Shown here: piece after piece, positions 20,464 through 29,535 of the stretch
How positions within the stretch are numbered: the first letter of the stretch is position 1
How the letters are laid out: every line of letters starts with the position of its first letter
Source of the DNA: an uncultured Bacilli bacterium
GTDB lineage: Bacteria > Bacillota_I > Bacilli_A > RFN20 > CAG-449
Length of the DNA stretch: 53,708 nt
NCBI GenBank assembly: GCA_947591215.1
Contig: CANQCZ010000008.1
Coordinates: 1 to 53,708, forward strand
Direction: 5' to 3'
Made by a program: the position numbers and the translations under genes
The notes under the pieces: model-generated
Database searches by the model: none
What the model saw: only the letters and a program-made list of their open reading frames with translations
What the model was told of the DNA's origin: nothing

Positions 20464-21486
20464 ATGAATGATTTTGTTAAAGCATCACCTTTAAAAAGAA
20501 TCGGAGCCGCTTTTATAGATTTAGGTCTTGCCTATATTGTTAGTTATCTATTGCTTAGTAGTCTTATTATGCCGATTACTTATAGCGCGACACCATATAT
20601 TGAAGACACATACAAAGCTTATGAAAGTTTAGTTGATTTAGGCGTTGCGGTTATCGGACAAAAGGTCGAAACCGATAATGATTATGTAATTACAATATAT
20701 GCTGATTGTGAATCATCTGAGGCAAAACGAACTGAAGCTCTTAATAAAGTAAAAACTGAAAATTCAGAATATAATTATTACTATTTAACTGATGAAAAAT
20801 TACAAATTACTAATGAAGAATTAGATCAGTATTTAACGCATTTTTATAATGAAATCGGAGAATCCGATCAATATTTAAAACAAAAAAACGACAATAATTC
20901 ACTTTTTACAAATGGCGAAATCAATCCTTCGGCTAAAGAAGATGAAGTTAAGTCGTTTTTGACTACAATCGCCTCCTCTTGGATGGAGGAACAAAGTATC
21001 AGTTCATATAAAGACGGAGAAGTAGTACGACAAATAGCTAAAGTAGGTGTCTATGGCTTTGTTACGAATGCAATTGCAATGACGATTTCGCTTATCATTT
21101 TTTACTTTGTAATTCCTTTAATTAGCAAATGGAGAATGACGCTTGGAAAGAGGATGATGGCTTTGACGATTGTTGATGTTAAAACAATGCAAATTGCTTC
21201 AAGGCCACGAGTATTTCTTAGAAGTTTGTTTTTTGTGCTTGTGGGTCTTGTACCATCGTTTTATGTGATGGGATTACCTTTGGTGCTATTTATTATCATT
21301 ATGCTTTTAAGTAATAAAGGACGAACTTTAGAAGATTTTGTGACTTCTACTATGGTGGTTGATATGCAGTATTTTGACTTTTCTAAAAATGCGCAAAACG
21401 TGGATGATCAAGAAACTGACTCTGAAGCTCAAGAACGTGATGTGGTTTCAACGATAGATGACAATGAAGGGACAAGTAATCAGTAA
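20464..21486 (+). CDS. RDD family membrane protein with extracytoplasmic insertion
   Basis: SPLKRIGAAFIDLGLAYIVS...RMTLGKRMMALTIVD...RPRVFLRSLFF RDD layout. Confidence 0.85.
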   Translation: MNDFVKASPLKRIGAAFIDLGLAYIVSYLLLSSLIMPITYSATPYIEDTYKAYESLVDLGVAVIGQKVETDNDYVITIYADCESSEAKRTEALNKVKTENSEYNYYYLTDEKLQITNEELDQYLTHFYNEIGESDQYLKQKNDNNSLFTNGEINPSAKEDEVKSFLTTIASSWMEEQSISSYKDGEVVRQIAKVGVYGFVTNAIAMTISLIIFYFVIPLISKWRMTLGKRMMALTIVDVKTMQIASRPRVFLRSLFFVLVGLVPSFYVMGLPLVLFIIIMLLSNKGRTLEDFVTSTMVVDMQYFDFSKNAQNVDDQETDSEAQERDVVSTIDDNEGTSNQ

Positions 21487-21635
21487 TGCCGATAAAACTA
21501 AAACATATTTTTGCAGGTCTTATAGATTTTAAGGATAATAATCGCTATTTTTATCGTACTATGGATGGAACAACTATTCGTAATTTCATCACAAAAATCA
21601 CTATTGATATACAAATTATAGAGGATAAAACGTAA
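21486..21635 (+). pseudogene. Internally deleted RDD-family paralogue remnant (49 aa ORF)
   Basis: TAATG overlap with the upstream gene; MPIKLKHIFAGLIDF...TMDGTTIRNFITKITIDIQ aligns with both ends of the neighbouring RDD protein (ILRRFISGFIDL ... KNGKTIGKRITKLSLV). Confidence 0.55.
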
Positions 21636-21638
21636 AAT

Positions 21639-22454
21639 ATGAATATTGGAAGACCAACTATCTTAAGACGATTTATCTCGGGCTTTATTGATTTGATACT
21701 TATTCTTTTAATGATGTTCTTAACCGGAAATTTAATCCATTTGCTTATCAATAATAATTCTAGCTCATATGGTGAACTAAAAGAAAAATATCAAGAAGTC
21801 TTAATCGAATCTACATTATATGAAAAAACAGAAGATGGCGTGATTATCATTCAAGATGATTTTGATGAGCATTTAACATATTGCTTTACTTTATATGGTA
21901 AACTTGATGATTATCAAGATCATAAAAACAACAGTGAATATTTTAAAGAAGATGGCACTATCAAAGAAAATGTAGATAGTGAGGAAGTACGTGATTTTTA
22001 TATATCTCAGGTTTTATATGCTAGAACAAATTTATTCGCTACAGATGAAAGATATAATGCCTATATATCTTTTGAAAATAGGACTTCAAATATATCAAAT
22101 CTAATTGGTGGATTTTTATCTTGCTTAGTATTTGAATTAATAATACCATTTATTGGTAAAAACGGAAAGACAATTGGAAAAAGAATCACAAAGTTATCGT
22201 TAGTAAGCGCTAGCGGTTATCAAATGAAAAAATGGCAACTTATACCGCGTTTTATAATTTATTGTATAGCAGTTCTTTTAATTCCTTTTCAAGGAATAGG
22301 TTTATACTTATTTTTAGCTTCATTTTTGCTTATCTTTTTAAATCGGCGTGATATGGCGTTCCATGATTATATTGGATATACTGTCGTTGTTGATTTTACT
22401 TATGATATAATTCCTTATGAGGAACAAGGAGATGATGTGGATGAACAAAATTAG
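21639..22454 (+). CDS. RDD family membrane protein with extracytoplasmic insertion
   Basis: RPTILRRFISGFIDLILILL...GKNGKTIGKRITKLSLVSASG. Confidence 0.8.
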   Translation: MNIGRPTILRRFISGFIDLILILLMMFLTGNLIHLLINNNSSSYGELKEKYQEVLIESTLYEKTEDGVIIIQDDFDEHLTYCFTLYGKLDDYQDHKNNSEYFKEDGTIKENVDSEEVRDFYISQVLYARTNLFATDERYNAYISFENRTSNISNLIGGFLSCLVFELIIPFIGKNGKTIGKRITKLSLVSASGYQMKKWQLIPRFIIYCIAVLLIPFQGIGLYLFLASFLLIFLNRRDMAFHDYIGYTVVVDFTYDIIPYEEQGDDVDEQN

Positions 22455-23247
22455 TACTTCCGGACGTTTAATGCGCCTTTTGTCTGGTTTGCTAGATGTT
22501 CTATTTATCTTTATTGTTATCTTTATAATGACAATTTTTTATACTGAAGTGATTTTGAAGAATGATCAAGCATATCAAAATGCTTACAATACACAGATTA
22601 CTATTTTAAAAGAATCATCCTTGTATGAAGAAAAAAATGGTTCTCTAGTATCGATAGAATCTGATTTTGATAAACATCTTGAAGAATTTTATAAAATATA
22701 CTCCTACGATATGACTAGTGGTTCTATATCTTATCAAGAAGCTAAAGAAAAAAGTGGGTATTTCACTTTTGATGGATCCTTGAAAGATGGATTAGAAGAA
22801 AATGATGATGGAATTAGATCGTTTTTTGCTGATCAATTGGTTTTAGCTTTGAATACTTTAGCAAAAAATCCTACTTATATTGAATGTACTGCAATTACTA
22901 GTAATAAAGTTACTCTTGGATCAGATATTTCTTTGTTTGCTTCGTGTACAATTTTACTTTTAGTAATTCCATTATGCCGAAAAGATAGAAAAACACTTGG
23001 AAAAATCATTACTCATATGTCATTAATATCAAAACATGGAAATGACGTTCATTTTATACAAATTATTGTTCGTTATTTAGTGGAAATGATAGTCTTAGTT
23101 TTCTTTTCAACTATGATACCGGGGATGTTTTTATTGTTGCAAACACTAATTGTATGCTTTACTAAAAAAGGTACTGGTCTAGATGATTTATTAGCGGACA
23201 CTTATGTCTTAACTAATAGTGATAAGGAACTATTACAAGGAGAATAG
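22441..23247 (+). CDS. RDD family membrane protein with extracytoplasmic insertion
   Basis: STSGRLMRLLSGLLDVLFIFIV...DRKTLGKIITHMSLISKHG. Likely start 22441 (annotated 22417), overlapping the upstream stop. Confidence 0.8.
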   Translation: MNKISTSGRLMRLLSGLLDVLFIFIVIFIMTIFYTEVILKNDQAYQNAYNTQITILKESSLYEEKNGSLVSIESDFDKHLEEFYKIYSYDMTSGSISYQEAKEKSGYFTFDGSLKDGLEENDDGIRSFFADQLVLALNTLAKNPTYIECTAITSNKVTLGSDISLFASCTILLLVIPLCRKDRKTLGKIITHMSLISKHGNDVHFIQIIVRYLVEMIVLVFFSTMIPGMFLLLQTLIVCFTKKGTGLDDLLADTYVLTNSDKELLQGE

Positions 23248-23251
23248 GAAT

Positions 23252-23380
23252 ATGAAAAAAAAGACCGATGATTTAGAAAGACTTGACGGAGTAGCGTTAC
23301 CTAAGTGGGCAAAAATTCTTGGCTTTGTATTAGGTTTTATTTTTGCGTGCGCTATTGTTTATTTAATACAGATGATATGA
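23252..23380 (+). CDS. Small single-TM protein (42 aa)
   Basis: RBS-like caaggagaa precedes ATG; MKKKTDDLERLDGVALPKWAKILGFVLGFIFACAIVYLIQMI; contiguous with the RDD cluster. Confidence 0.5.
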   Translation: MKKKTDDLERLDGVALPKWAKILGFVLGFIFACAIVYLIQMI

Positions 23381-23388
23381 TTTGAAAT

Positions 23389-23724
23389 ATGTTTGAAGCA
23401 AAATACAAAGAAATTTATATTGACGATATTTGCAAAAAAGCAATTGATGCTTTTTTTGATTATTTTATTATTTCGCATAAACTAATTGAAGAGAAGATTG
23501 CAAATAAAGATAGAAGTTTTATGAAAGAATTCGATTTGGAAATTAAGAAAGTTTTTCCTAGATATCAAAAATTGTTACGATATAATTTCATATATAAAGA
23601 TGATATAATTGAATTCATATTTTATTATGGAAGGAACGACTACCTATTATCGGTCGCTACATTTTTATGCGAAAGAAAGCAAAATTTCAATTTAAAAAAA
23701 TGGAGATTTCGGTTGGAAAAATAG
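23389..23724 (+). CDS. Hypothetical protein
   Basis: ORF only. Confidence 0.45.
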   Translation: MFEAKYKEIYIDDICKKAIDAFFDYFIISHKLIEEKIANKDRSFMKEFDLEIKKVFPRYQKLLRYNFIYKDDIIEFIFYYGRNDYLLSVATFLCERKQNFNLKKWRFRLEK

Positions 23725-23847
23725 CAAATTTGAAATGGTAAAAAGCTGAACTTATATAAATCCATAAATTGACTAGTTTATGGCAAAATGTTATAATATT
23801 TTCAATATTGTTAATACAATAATAAGCTATGGAATGAAGAGTGAGAT

Positions 23848-24534
23848 ATGGATATTAAAAAGGATATAATTGGTATTGTCGGTGGCATGGGATCATATGC
23901 AACACTGAATATTTTTAAAAGAATTTTAGATTCTTTTGAAGCTGAAAAAGAATGGGATAGGCCGAGAATAATAATCGATAATAACTGTACATTACCATCA
24001 AGATCGAGAGCACTTCTTTATCATGAAAAATATGAAGAAGTTGTAAATGGACTGATGGAAAGCATCTCGTTATTGATGAAAGCGGGAGCAAATATTATTA
24101 TTTTAGGTAGTAATACCGGACATTTATTTTTGGATGAAATACTTAAAAGACTACCAGAAGCTAAAAAATATTTGGTTGATTTTATTAAATTATTATCTCA
24201 AGATATAAAAAAAGAAAATATCAAGCGAGTATTGCTTTTGGGTACGGAAGCAACTTTAGACTTTAATATCTATAAAGAATGTTTACAAAATGTCGAAATT
24301 GTTGTTCCTAATGATGAAATGGTAAAAAGAATAAATTATTTCATTGAAATAGTTAAACAAAACAGAATTAATCAAAGAGATATTAGTAATTTTAAAAAAT
24401 TGTTGTTAAATTTCGACGAAAAAAATATTATTTTCGGATGTACTGAATTGCCCGTTCTTTATGAGTTAATTAAAGAAAAAATTGATAAAAATATTTATGA
24501 TCCGATTAATTCATTTATCAAATTTTTAAAATAA
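23848..24534 (+). CDS. Aspartate/glutamate racemase-like protein (first catalytic Cys position is Ser)
   Basis: IGIVGGMGSYAT, LGSNTGHLFLDEI (usually CNTxH), FGCTELPVL (second Cys retained). Confidence 0.82.
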   Translation: MDIKKDIIGIVGGMGSYATLNIFKRILDSFEAEKEWDRPRIIIDNNCTLPSRSRALLYHEKYEEVVNGLMESISLLMKAGANIIILGSNTGHLFLDEILKRLPEAKKYLVDFIKLLSQDIKKENIKRVLLLGTEATLDFNIYKECLQNVEIVVPNDEMVKRINYFIEIVKQNRINQRDISNFKKLLLNFDEKNIIFGCTELPVLYELIKEKIDKNIYDPINSFIKFLK

Positions 24535-24545
24535 GGAGGTAAGTT

Positions 24546-24941
24546 TTGAAAGTTTTAACATTTGGAGTTTTTGATTATTTACATTATGGACATTTAAAAT
24601 TATTTGAAAGAGCATCTAAATACGGCGATTATTTAATAGTGGCTGTTCAAAAAGATGAAGAAATTCACAAAACCAAACCCGATGCTCATATGCTTTATAA
24701 TTTAATGCAAAGAATGGAATTTGTAGGAGCGATTAAATATGTAGATGAAGTGGTTCCTTATACTCAAGTTGATGAAGATATCAAATTAATTGACTTTGAT
24801 GTTTTTGTACTTGGTGGTGATCAAAATCACGCTGGATTCCAACGAGCAATTAAATGGGCAGAGGAACATAACAAAAAAGTGGTTAGACTTGAAAGAACAC
24901 AAGGTATTTCTTCTTCAATGATTAAAAAGGATAGGAATTGA
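24546..24941 (+). CDS. TagD-like glycerol-3-phosphate cytidylyltransferase family protein
   Basis: TTG start after AAGGAGG; VLTFGVFDYLHYGHLKLFERASKYGDYLIVAV (HxGH) and RTQGISSSMIKK. Confidence 0.87.
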   Translation: MKVLTFGVFDYLHYGHLKLFERASKYGDYLIVAVQKDEEIHKTKPDAHMLYNLMQRMEFVGAIKYVDEVVPYTQVDEDIKLIDFDVFVLGGDQNHAGFQRAIKWAEEHNKKVVRLERTQGISSSMIKKDRN

Positions 24942-24942
24942 T

Positions 24943-25917
24943 ATGTATTTGCATTTTTTAGATGAAGCAAACAAGTTTGAAAATGCATCTTATTGGATAG
25001 ATGCTCTTGTCAATTTATTAATTTCATTTATTCCGGCGATTGTTACTGCTTTATTAACAGCTTGGGTTCTAAATAGTGCATTTAAGAAAAGTAGGCAATT
25101 AGGAGAGGGCCTTGTTAAAGTAGGAATAGAGAAGATTGAATACTCTAGTGGCAAGATGACCAAAAAAGATCGAAACAAATTATTCGGATTAAATGGAAAA
25201 GAAAAGCCAAAAGAATTGTCCTTATGTTTTTTAACAGGAGATAATTTCTTTTTAGATTACTATGATTATATTTTGGATTTGTTAAATAATAATTGTAAAA
25301 TAAAACTTTTAATAGCGAGCCCTTTTGATTCATGTGGAAGTGAAAACTATCGTGTGAAATACCCGAAAAATTTCTCAAGAGAAAAATCATTATGTAGTGC
25401 AGAGGATAAAAAAGCATTAGCTCAAAAATATTATGAATATAATTCCTATAATGAACAACAACTTTTAAAATTAGCATATTTAGAAAGAACATTTTTAATG
25501 GTTTCTCAAGAAATACTCGAAAAAATTGCCGAAAATAAATATGGTAGAGAGTACGCGGTTTTAGAAGAAAGCGAAAAGATTAATGTTTGGTTAGATAGAA
25601 TAGGAAAAACAGGCGATCATGTAATGCAAGCTATGATTGTAACACAAATTGTGGAATCGCTAAATAAGGAATCAAAAGGAAGCAAAATTGAATTATTTTA
25701 TTATAAGGATGAATATAGGATTCCAATTACAATAGCTACATATAGAAAAGACGATCGAGAAGAATATTTATTATGGACTAATATAAATGCTCCAGTTAAA
25801 GAGACCACAAAATCAGTTAATGTTTTTGGCAAGTCTAATGATGGTAAAGATGCAACATATATCACAGATGTATTGAAATCATTTAATTATTTATATAAAA
25901 AATATTCAACAAAATAA
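24943..25917 (+). CDS. N-terminally membrane-anchored hypothetical protein
   Basis: One-nt gap after the TagD-like gene; TM ALVNLLISFIPAIVTALLTAWVL, then a soluble domain (LSLCFLTGDNFFLDYYDYILDLLNNNCKIKLLIASPFD). Confidence 0.65.
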   Translation: MYLHFLDEANKFENASYWIDALVNLLISFIPAIVTALLTAWVLNSAFKKSRQLGEGLVKVGIEKIEYSSGKMTKKDRNKLFGLNGKEKPKELSLCFLTGDNFFLDYYDYILDLLNNNCKIKLLIASPFDSCGSENYRVKYPKNFSREKSLCSAEDKKALAQKYYEYNSYNEQQLLKLAYLERTFLMVSQEILEKIAENKYGREYAVLEESEKINVWLDRIGKTGDHVMQAMIVTQIVESLNKESKGSKIELFYYKDEYRIPITIATYRKDDREEYLLWTNINAPVKETTKSVNVFGKSNDGKDATYITDVLKSFNYLYKKYSTK

Positions 25918-25935
25918 AAATTTTTAAACCATTTC

Positions 25936-26392
25936 TTATATAAAAATTGATTTGAGAGAACATCCAATTAAAAGTCTAAAGATTTCCGCTTTAGAATCAT
26001 TGTGAAAAAAATCATTAATATATTCTTTATATGAAAGGTCTCTTAAGCAAAATTCTTTTGTCTTTGTGTATTCTTTTTATAGGTGACATATTTTCTTAAT
26101 TCATGAGCTTTTACTTACTAAATCAATGTGAGAGCAATCTTTTTCCTAAATCCTTCTTCAATAACTTGATGAGAATGAATTTTCTGTATATAGATGATTA
26201 TTTCTAAAAAATCTATTTGCTATCTCAATTAAAGATATGATTTTTGATAAACAAGCTTGAAGTAACATCTTTTTACGGATACTTAAGGCTTTATTGTTTC
26301 AATTAAAAAGGTAAAACACATTGTCTAATTGTCAAATATTTGTATCCGTTGCAATAACTTTGCTGCTTAACAGTAGGCGTTTTGAAAAACAT
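25936..26392 (-). pseudogene. Eroded coding remnant, family not recognised
   Basis: Minus-strand reading gives successive open segments in shifting frames: MFFKTPTVKQQSYCNGYKYLTIRQCVLPF* / NNKALSIRKKMLLQACLSKIISLIEIANRFFRNNHLYTENS / HSHQVIEEGFRKKIALTLI**VKAHELRKYVTYKKNT / KEYTKTKEFCLRDLSYKEYINDFFHNDSKAEIFRLLIGCSLKSIFI*. Confidence 0.4.
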
Positions 26393-26398
26393 TAGATA

Positions 26399-26427
26399 TT
26401 GAAAAAAAAGCTAATATAAAGTAAAAT
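26399..26427 (+). promoter_or_regulatory. Putative promoter of the ABC transporter operon
   Basis: TTGAAA, 17-nt spacer, TAAAAT; RBS aggagg before ATG at 26458. Confidence 0.55.
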
Positions 26428-26457
26428 AATTGTGTTATAACCATTAGGAGGATTACC

Positions 26458-27519
26458 ATGGAAGTTAAACTTGTCAATCTTACTAAATGTTTTAGTAAGA
26501 AAGAGGGTAACGTTGTCGCGGTTGATCATTTAAACATCACGATTCCTTCCGGCAAACTTGTAGGATTATTAGGCCCTTCAGGATGCGGAAAATCAACAAC
26601 TCTTTACATGATTGCCGGTCTTCATCGTCCAACGGAAGGGGAAATTTATTTTGAAAATAATGAAGTAAGTAAATTTCCACCTGAAAAAAGAGGTATTGGT
26701 CTAGTTTTCCAAAACTATGCTTTGTACCCACATCTTACGGTTCAACAAAATATCATGTTTCCGTTAGAGAACATGAAGGTTGAAAAGAAAGAGGCACTTA
26801 GACGTGCACAAGAAATGGCAAACTTAGTCGGTATCGGTGATTTGATGGCACGGACACCAGGACAATTATCTGGCGGACAACAACAGCGTGTTGCAATCGC
26901 CCGTGCGCTTGTTAAGATGCCGGAAGTTCTTCTTTTAGATGAACCACTTTCTAACTTGGATGCAAGATTACGTTTGCAAACTAGAGAAGAAATTAAGAGA
27001 ATTCAAAAAGAGACGGGTATTACAACTATTTTCGTTACCCACGACCAAGAAGAAGCGATGTCGATTTCTGATGAAATCGTTGTTATGAATTTCGGTGTTG
27101 TGCAACAAATTGGTAAACCTCAAGATGTTTATAATGAACCGGCGAATATGTTTGTCGCTAAGTTCCTGGGAACGCCACCTATTAATATTATTCCCGCCAT
27201 TGTTCAAGATGGAAAGATTATGATGTATAATGCTGAATTTAAAGAAAAACATAATTTAGATTTATCTTCTATTGACGGATTAAATATTGGTGTTAGACCA
27301 GAATATATTAAAGTTGATCCGAAAGGGAAATATAAAGTTTATGTTGAAATGGTCGAATACATCGGCCGTGATAAGACTTTAATATTTAAATTTGATGGAC
27401 AAGAAAATACTTGCAAAGCGATTATTCCAAGTGAAGTTGATGTTCTACCGGGTAGTGAAATCAACATTGACTTTAAACGTTATTTCATCTTTGATAAAGA
27501 AGGGACAAGACTTTTATAA
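26458..27519 (+). CDS. ABC transporter ATP-binding protein (UgpC/MsmK/MalK-like)
   Basis: GPSGCGKST, LSGGQQQRVAIARAL, LLDEPLSNLDARLR, VFVTHDQEEAMSISDE-type motifs. Confidence 0.96.
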   Translation: MEVKLVNLTKCFSKKEGNVVAVDHLNITIPSGKLVGLLGPSGCGKSTTLYMIAGLHRPTEGEIYFENNEVSKFPPEKRGIGLVFQNYALYPHLTVQQNIMFPLENMKVEKKEALRRAQEMANLVGIGDLMARTPGQLSGGQQQRVAIARALVKMPEVLLLDEPLSNLDARLRLQTREEIKRIQKETGITTIFVTHDQEEAMSISDEIVVMNFGVVQQIGKPQDVYNEPANMFVAKFLGTPPINIIPAIVQDGKIMMYNAEFKEKHNLDLSSIDGLNIGVRPEYIKVDPKGKYKVYVEMVEYIGRDKTLIFKFDGQENTCKAIIPSEVDVLPGSEINIDFKRYFIFDKEGTRLL

Positions 27520-28565
27520 TGGAACACGAAGAAGCAAAAAAAACGACTTTTTGGGCTAACATTGGAAATTTTTTCAAAAAAATAGGGAGCAAAATTTCCG
27601 AAAAAGCTGCTAAAAAGGCGGGATCGTCAAATAAAACGCAGATGCTTGAATGGAAAAAGGATGGTTGGAAAGCAACGGTATGTTTGGCGCCGGCTTTAAT
27701 AATTTTAGCGGTGTTTACTTTCTATCCTATTCTAAATACCTTCTTAGTATCTTTTTTCCCTGACTATAACTATGTCACAGATGAATTTGGAAGTTTCGGT
27801 TTTGATTCGTATGCCTTAGTTTTGCAAGATGCTACTTTCTGGAGAGCGATGGGAAATACCGCTTTGATGGTTATTGTCTCAGTTCCGCTTTCTATTTTGA
27901 TTGCATTGATTATTACTGTCTTATTAAATTCTATTAAAAAATTACAAGGATTTTTTCAAATCATCTTCTTCTTACCATATGTAACAAATGGTATTGCTTT
28001 CGGTCTTGTCTTTGCGACAATTTTCTCACCGATGGATTATGGTCTTGTTAACACCTTATTAAATGCAGTAGGCATTTCGTCTGTAGGATGGACTGGTACT
28101 ACAAATATTCCTTATTGGGCAGGACTTTTCGTTATTACAGTATACGCAATATGGAATGGCTTGGCTTTTAAAATATTAGTATTCTTATCTGGTATTCAAG
28201 GTATTGATAAACAATACTACCAAGCAGCTCAAGTTGATGCTACTCCAAGATGGAGAGTTTTTACAAAAATTACGGTTCCATTATTATCGCCGATGATTTT
28301 ATATATTACAATCACTTCGATGATGGGCGCTTTTAAATCTTATTCATCAGTCGTTTCGTTATTCGGTGAATCTATGGGTAACGGACAAAATGAAACATTT
28401 ATTACCGCCGTTGGTTATATTTATAAATATTTCAATAGGGTTGTTCACGACAATATTTCATGGGTTCTATCTAGAGCTTCGGCAGCTGCGGTTATCTTAT
28501 TCTTATTTATTTTAGCTATCACAGGTATTCAAATGTGGGCAAATAAGAAAAAGGTTCATTATTAG
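27519..28565 (+). CDS. CUT1-type sugar ABC transporter permease
   Basis: PALIILAVFTFYPILNTFLVSFF...YYQAAQVDATPRWRVFTKITVPLLSPM. Confidence 0.94.
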   Translation: MEHEEAKKTTFWANIGNFFKKIGSKISEKAAKKAGSSNKTQMLEWKKDGWKATVCLAPALIILAVFTFYPILNTFLVSFFPDYNYVTDEFGSFGFDSYALVLQDATFWRAMGNTALMVIVSVPLSILIALIITVLLNSIKKLQGFFQIIFFLPYVTNGIAFGLVFATIFSPMDYGLVNTLLNAVGISSVGWTGTTNIPYWAGLFVITVYAIWNGLAFKILVFLSGIQGIDKQYYQAAQVDATPRWRVFTKITVPLLSPMILYITITSMMGAFKSYSSVVSLFGESMGNGQNETFITAVGYIYKYFNRVVHDNISWVLSRASAAAVILFLFILAITGIQMWANKKKVHY

Positions 28566-28577
28566 GAGGTAACTATC

Positions 28578-29462
28578 ATGGAAAAAGAACTTTACTTTGC
28601 TAGTGATGAGCAAGCCAAAAAATACGAACGTATTAGAAAAGTCAGACTTTTCTTCGTTTACTTTTTCTTAACAATTTGCGCATTATTTACTTTAATACCA
28701 TTCTATTGGATGTTAGCGACTTCGTTTAAGACGGCGGAAGAAGTACAAAGAATTCCTGCAACATTTATTCCACTTCAACCGACTTTCCAAAACTACATTA
28801 ATGTTTTTAGCGGTGAAAATGCAATTTTACTTCGCTATATCGGAAACACTGTTTTAGTAGGTATCTTAACAACTATATTTGAAGTAATAATTACGATTCT
28901 TGCATCTTTTGCTTTTTCACGTCTTGAATTTAAAGGACGTGATGTCATCTTTGCATTATTGCTTACAACGATGATGGTTCCTGGCGAAATGATGATTATG
29001 ACAAACTTTACGACAATTGCACGACTAGGGTGGTTAGATACCTATCAAGCGTTAGTTATCCCGTTTGTTGCTTCAGTATTCTATATATTCTTCTTGAGAC
29101 AAAATTTCAAACAAATTCCAGATGAACTATATTATGCTGCTAAGGTAGATGGTAATTCGGACTTTAAATACCTTTGGAAGGTTATGCTTCCAATTGCACG
29201 TCCATCAATTATCACAATTACTATATTAGCGATGATTGGTTCATGGAACGCTTACTTATGGCCTCGTTCAGTTTGTGTTGAAGCTGATATGAAGTTGGTT
29301 ACTGATGGTTTGATGTATCTATTCCAAAATGAAGTCGGTGGCACATCTGACCATCAAATTATGGCGGCGACGACTGTGGTTAGTTTGCCATTATTAATCG
29401 CTTTTGCTTGTTTCAAAAAACACATCATGAGAGGTGTGGCTCGTTCAGGTATAAAAGGGTAA
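28578..29462 (+). CDS. CUT1-type sugar ABC transporter permease
   Basis: LIPFYWMLATSFKTAEEV...ELYYAAKVDGNSDFKYLWKVMLPIARPSI. Confidence 0.94.
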   Translation: MEKELYFASDEQAKKYERIRKVRLFFVYFFLTICALFTLIPFYWMLATSFKTAEEVQRIPATFIPLQPTFQNYINVFSGENAILLRYIGNTVLVGILTTIFEVIITILASFAFSRLEFKGRDVIFALLLTTMMVPGEMMIMTNFTTIARLGWLDTYQALVIPFVASVFYIFFLRQNFKQIPDELYYAAKVDGNSDFKYLWKVMLPIARPSIITITILAMIGSWNAYLWPRSVCVEADMKLVTDGLMYLFQNEVGGTSDHQIMAATTVVSLPLLIAFACFKKHIMRGVARSGIKG

Positions 29463-29531
29463 TTCCTTTTTATAAAATACGTTTTCTCAAGCGGAATTTA
29501 AGCCGAAAGGAATTTGAGAAGAAAGGAATTT
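29461..29531 (+). promoter_or_regulatory. Intercistronic hairpin with duplicated RBS-like sequence upstream of the solute-binding protein gene
   Basis: TTCTCAA (29484-29490)/TTGAGAA (29514-29520); GAAAGGAATTT at 29505-29515 and 29521-29531; complementary AATTCCTTTT at 29461-29470. Confidence 0.55.
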
Positions 29532-29535
29532 ATAT

